In this document: piece after piece, positions 4,345 to 5,055 of the stretch
Layout: each line of letters begins with the position of its first letter
Position numbering within the stretch: the stretch's first letter is position 1
Assembly (NCBI GenBank): GCA_002774085.1
Contig: PEZH01000046.1
Span: forward strand, 1 to 5,055
DNA from: Candidatus Shapirobacteria bacterium CG09_land_8_20_14_0_10_38_17
Lineage (GTDB): Bacteria > Patescibacteriota > Microgenomatia > 0-14-0-10-38-17
Direction: 5' to 3'
DNA: 5,055 nt
Made by a program: the position numbers and the translations under genes
The notes under the pieces: model-generated
What the model was told of the DNA's origin: nothing
What the model saw: only the letters and a program-made list of their open reading frames with translations
Database searches by the model: none

Positions 4345-4938
4345 ATGGAAATTTGGTATTTAGGCCGTTCCAGTTTTAGAATCCGTAGCCAAAAGGGGAT
4401 AATTGTTACCGACCCAGATGATCTAAGGGGAAAGTTGCCAAAAATTAAGGCTGACATTATCACTGTTAGCTATGAGTATCCTGACCACGGCCGCCCTGAC
4501 TTGATTGCCAGCCAGCCCTTTATTATCCGCGCTCCAGGAGAATATGAAATTCGGGGCATTTCCGTTTTCGGGATTACTTCATTCCATCAAAATACTATCT
4601 ATCTTATTGAAACCGAAGGACTAAAATTATGCCACTTAGGCAATTTAGACCGGCAATTAGAAAAAGAAACCTTAAACCAAATAAATTCTCCCGATATTCT
4701 TTTTATCCCCGCCGGTAACAGCGATGCTATCGGCCCTAAAGAGGCAATCAAAATAATCCATCAAATCGAACCTAAGATAATCATCCCCATGCATTATCAA
4801 GATAAAGAATTAAAAATAAAGGAATTTCTAAAAGCACTGGATATCAAAGCCACTCCCATCCCTAAACTAATTATTAAAAAGGCAGATCTTACCTCTGAAG
4901 GAAAAAAAGTAGTGATATTAGAGAGAAGGGGAAACTAA
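4345..4938 (+). CDS. UlaG-like metallo-beta-lactamase-fold protein with altered metal site
   Basis: A 197-aa cytosolic protein of the metallo-beta-lactamase fold, UlaG-like branch (Lactamase_B_3 type). Related members are annotated only as MBL-fold hydrolases, so the substrate is unknown. MEIWYLGRSSFRI at 1-13 is the usual first strand, with GRS where GHS is common. The metal-binding HxHxDH motif reads YEYPDH at 43-48, so the first two histidines are tyrosines while Asp47 and His48 remain. APGEYEIRGI (63-72), GITSFH (76-81), NTIYLIE (83-89), CHLGNLD (96-102) and IEPKIIIPMHY (141-151) follow the family. His97 and His150 are kept, but the Asp of HLGD is Asn100. A loop usual after SFH is missing. 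Catalysis may be weak or lost (inference). The ATG is preferred over an in-frame TTG at 4315, because homologues start at this strand and the promoter places the transcript start there. It is transcribed away from its neighbours. Confidence 0.85.
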   Translation: MEIWYLGRSSFRIRSQKGIIVTDPDDLRGKLPKIKADIITVSYEYPDHGRPDLIASQPFIIRAPGEYEIRGISVFGITSFHQNTIYLIETEGLKLCHLGNLDRQLEKETLNQINSPDILFIPAGNSDAIGPKEAIKIIHQIEPKIIIPMHYQDKELKIKEFLKALDIKATPIPKLIIKKADLTSEGKKVVILERRGN

Positions 4939-4964
4939 AGGGACATTATTAAAGAAGTTCAATT

Positions 4965-4985
4965 CGCCGGCTGGCGGACCAGAAT
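4965..4985. repeat. GC-rich repeat downstream of the MBL-fold gene
   Basis: CGCCGGCTGGCGGACCAGAAT lies 27 bp after the stop codon. CGCC (4965-4968) can pair with GGCG (4973-4976), and GCCGGC is itself palindromic. It matches 2436-2456 at 19 of 21 positions. No T-run follows, so it is not a standard terminator. Confidence 0.65.
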
Positions 4986-5000
4986 AACAAGAGAAATACA

Positions 5001-5048
5001 TTGTTATATTGTTAAATTGTTACATTGTTATATTGTTATATTGTTAAA
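5001..5048. repeat. 8-bp tandem repeat, six units
   Basis: Six head-to-tail octamers of consensus TTGTTA(T/A/C)A run from 5001 to 5048: TTGTTATA, TTGTTAAA, TTGTTACA, TTGTTATA, TTGTTATA, TTGTTAAA. Only the seventh position varies. The array ends in AAACTTA at the window edge. Strong TTG periodicity in a non-coding, AT-rich stretch suggests slippage-prone DNA. Confidence 0.85.
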
Positions 5049-5055
5049 AAACTTA

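Noticed and set aside
2535..5048. CRISPR array
   Set aside because: The repeats are 8-30 bp, abut without unique spacers, or are unevenly spaced palindromes. No cas gene is present.

Overview
The window looks like AT-rich chromosomal DNA of a streamlined bacterium, most plausibly a member of the Candidate Phyla Radiation (Patescibacteria). The clues are a small release factor 1 without its N-terminal domain, a ribosomal protein L31 with a basic C-terminal extension, a HisRS of the 'LRPELTP / GDxVL' type, small anchored or secreted proteins of kinds common in that group, and spacers full of GC-rich palindromes in an AT-rich background. This placement is inference from sequence features. No marker gene here fixes the lineage. 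TGA, TAG and TAA are all used as stops.

Positions 1-2298 (minus strand) hold a translation cluster read hisS, rpmE, prfA: histidyl-tRNA synthetase, ribosomal protein L31 and peptide chain release factor 1. hisS and rpmE overlap by ATGA. prfA follows 62 nt later, beyond a perfect palindrome, and runs off the left edge. All three proteins act in protein synthesis, and they are probably co-transcribed from a promoter directly in front of hisS.

Positions 2299-2770 hold no gene. They contain the hisS promoter, a terminator-like hairpin abutting it, and a dense run of hairpins, a 22-bp duplication and a 9-bp-period tandem repeat.

Positions 2771-4024 (minus strand) encode two envelope proteins. 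The upstream one is membrane anchored with one Ig-like/glucodextranase-B-like domain. The downstream one is exported and has two DUF5666-like beta repeats. Between them lies a 51-bp palindromic insert flanked by an exact 11-bp direct repeat.

Positions 4025-4344 are a divergent spacer with a good sigma70-type promoter for the minus-strand gene, short repeats, a GC palindrome, and an extended -10 promoter for the plus-strand gene. Positions 4345-4938 (plus) encode a UlaG-like metallo-beta-lactamase-fold protein in which two of the signature histidines are tyrosines. The right edge has another GC palindrome and a six-unit 8-bp tandem array.

The most notable observations are the shortened release factor, promoters that place the transcription start at or within a few bases of the ATG of three genes (predicted leaderless mRNAs), the degenerate metallo-hydrolase, and a related palindrome family in the spacers, one copy of which carries what looks like a target-site duplication. 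I did not find a clear new multi-gene system.
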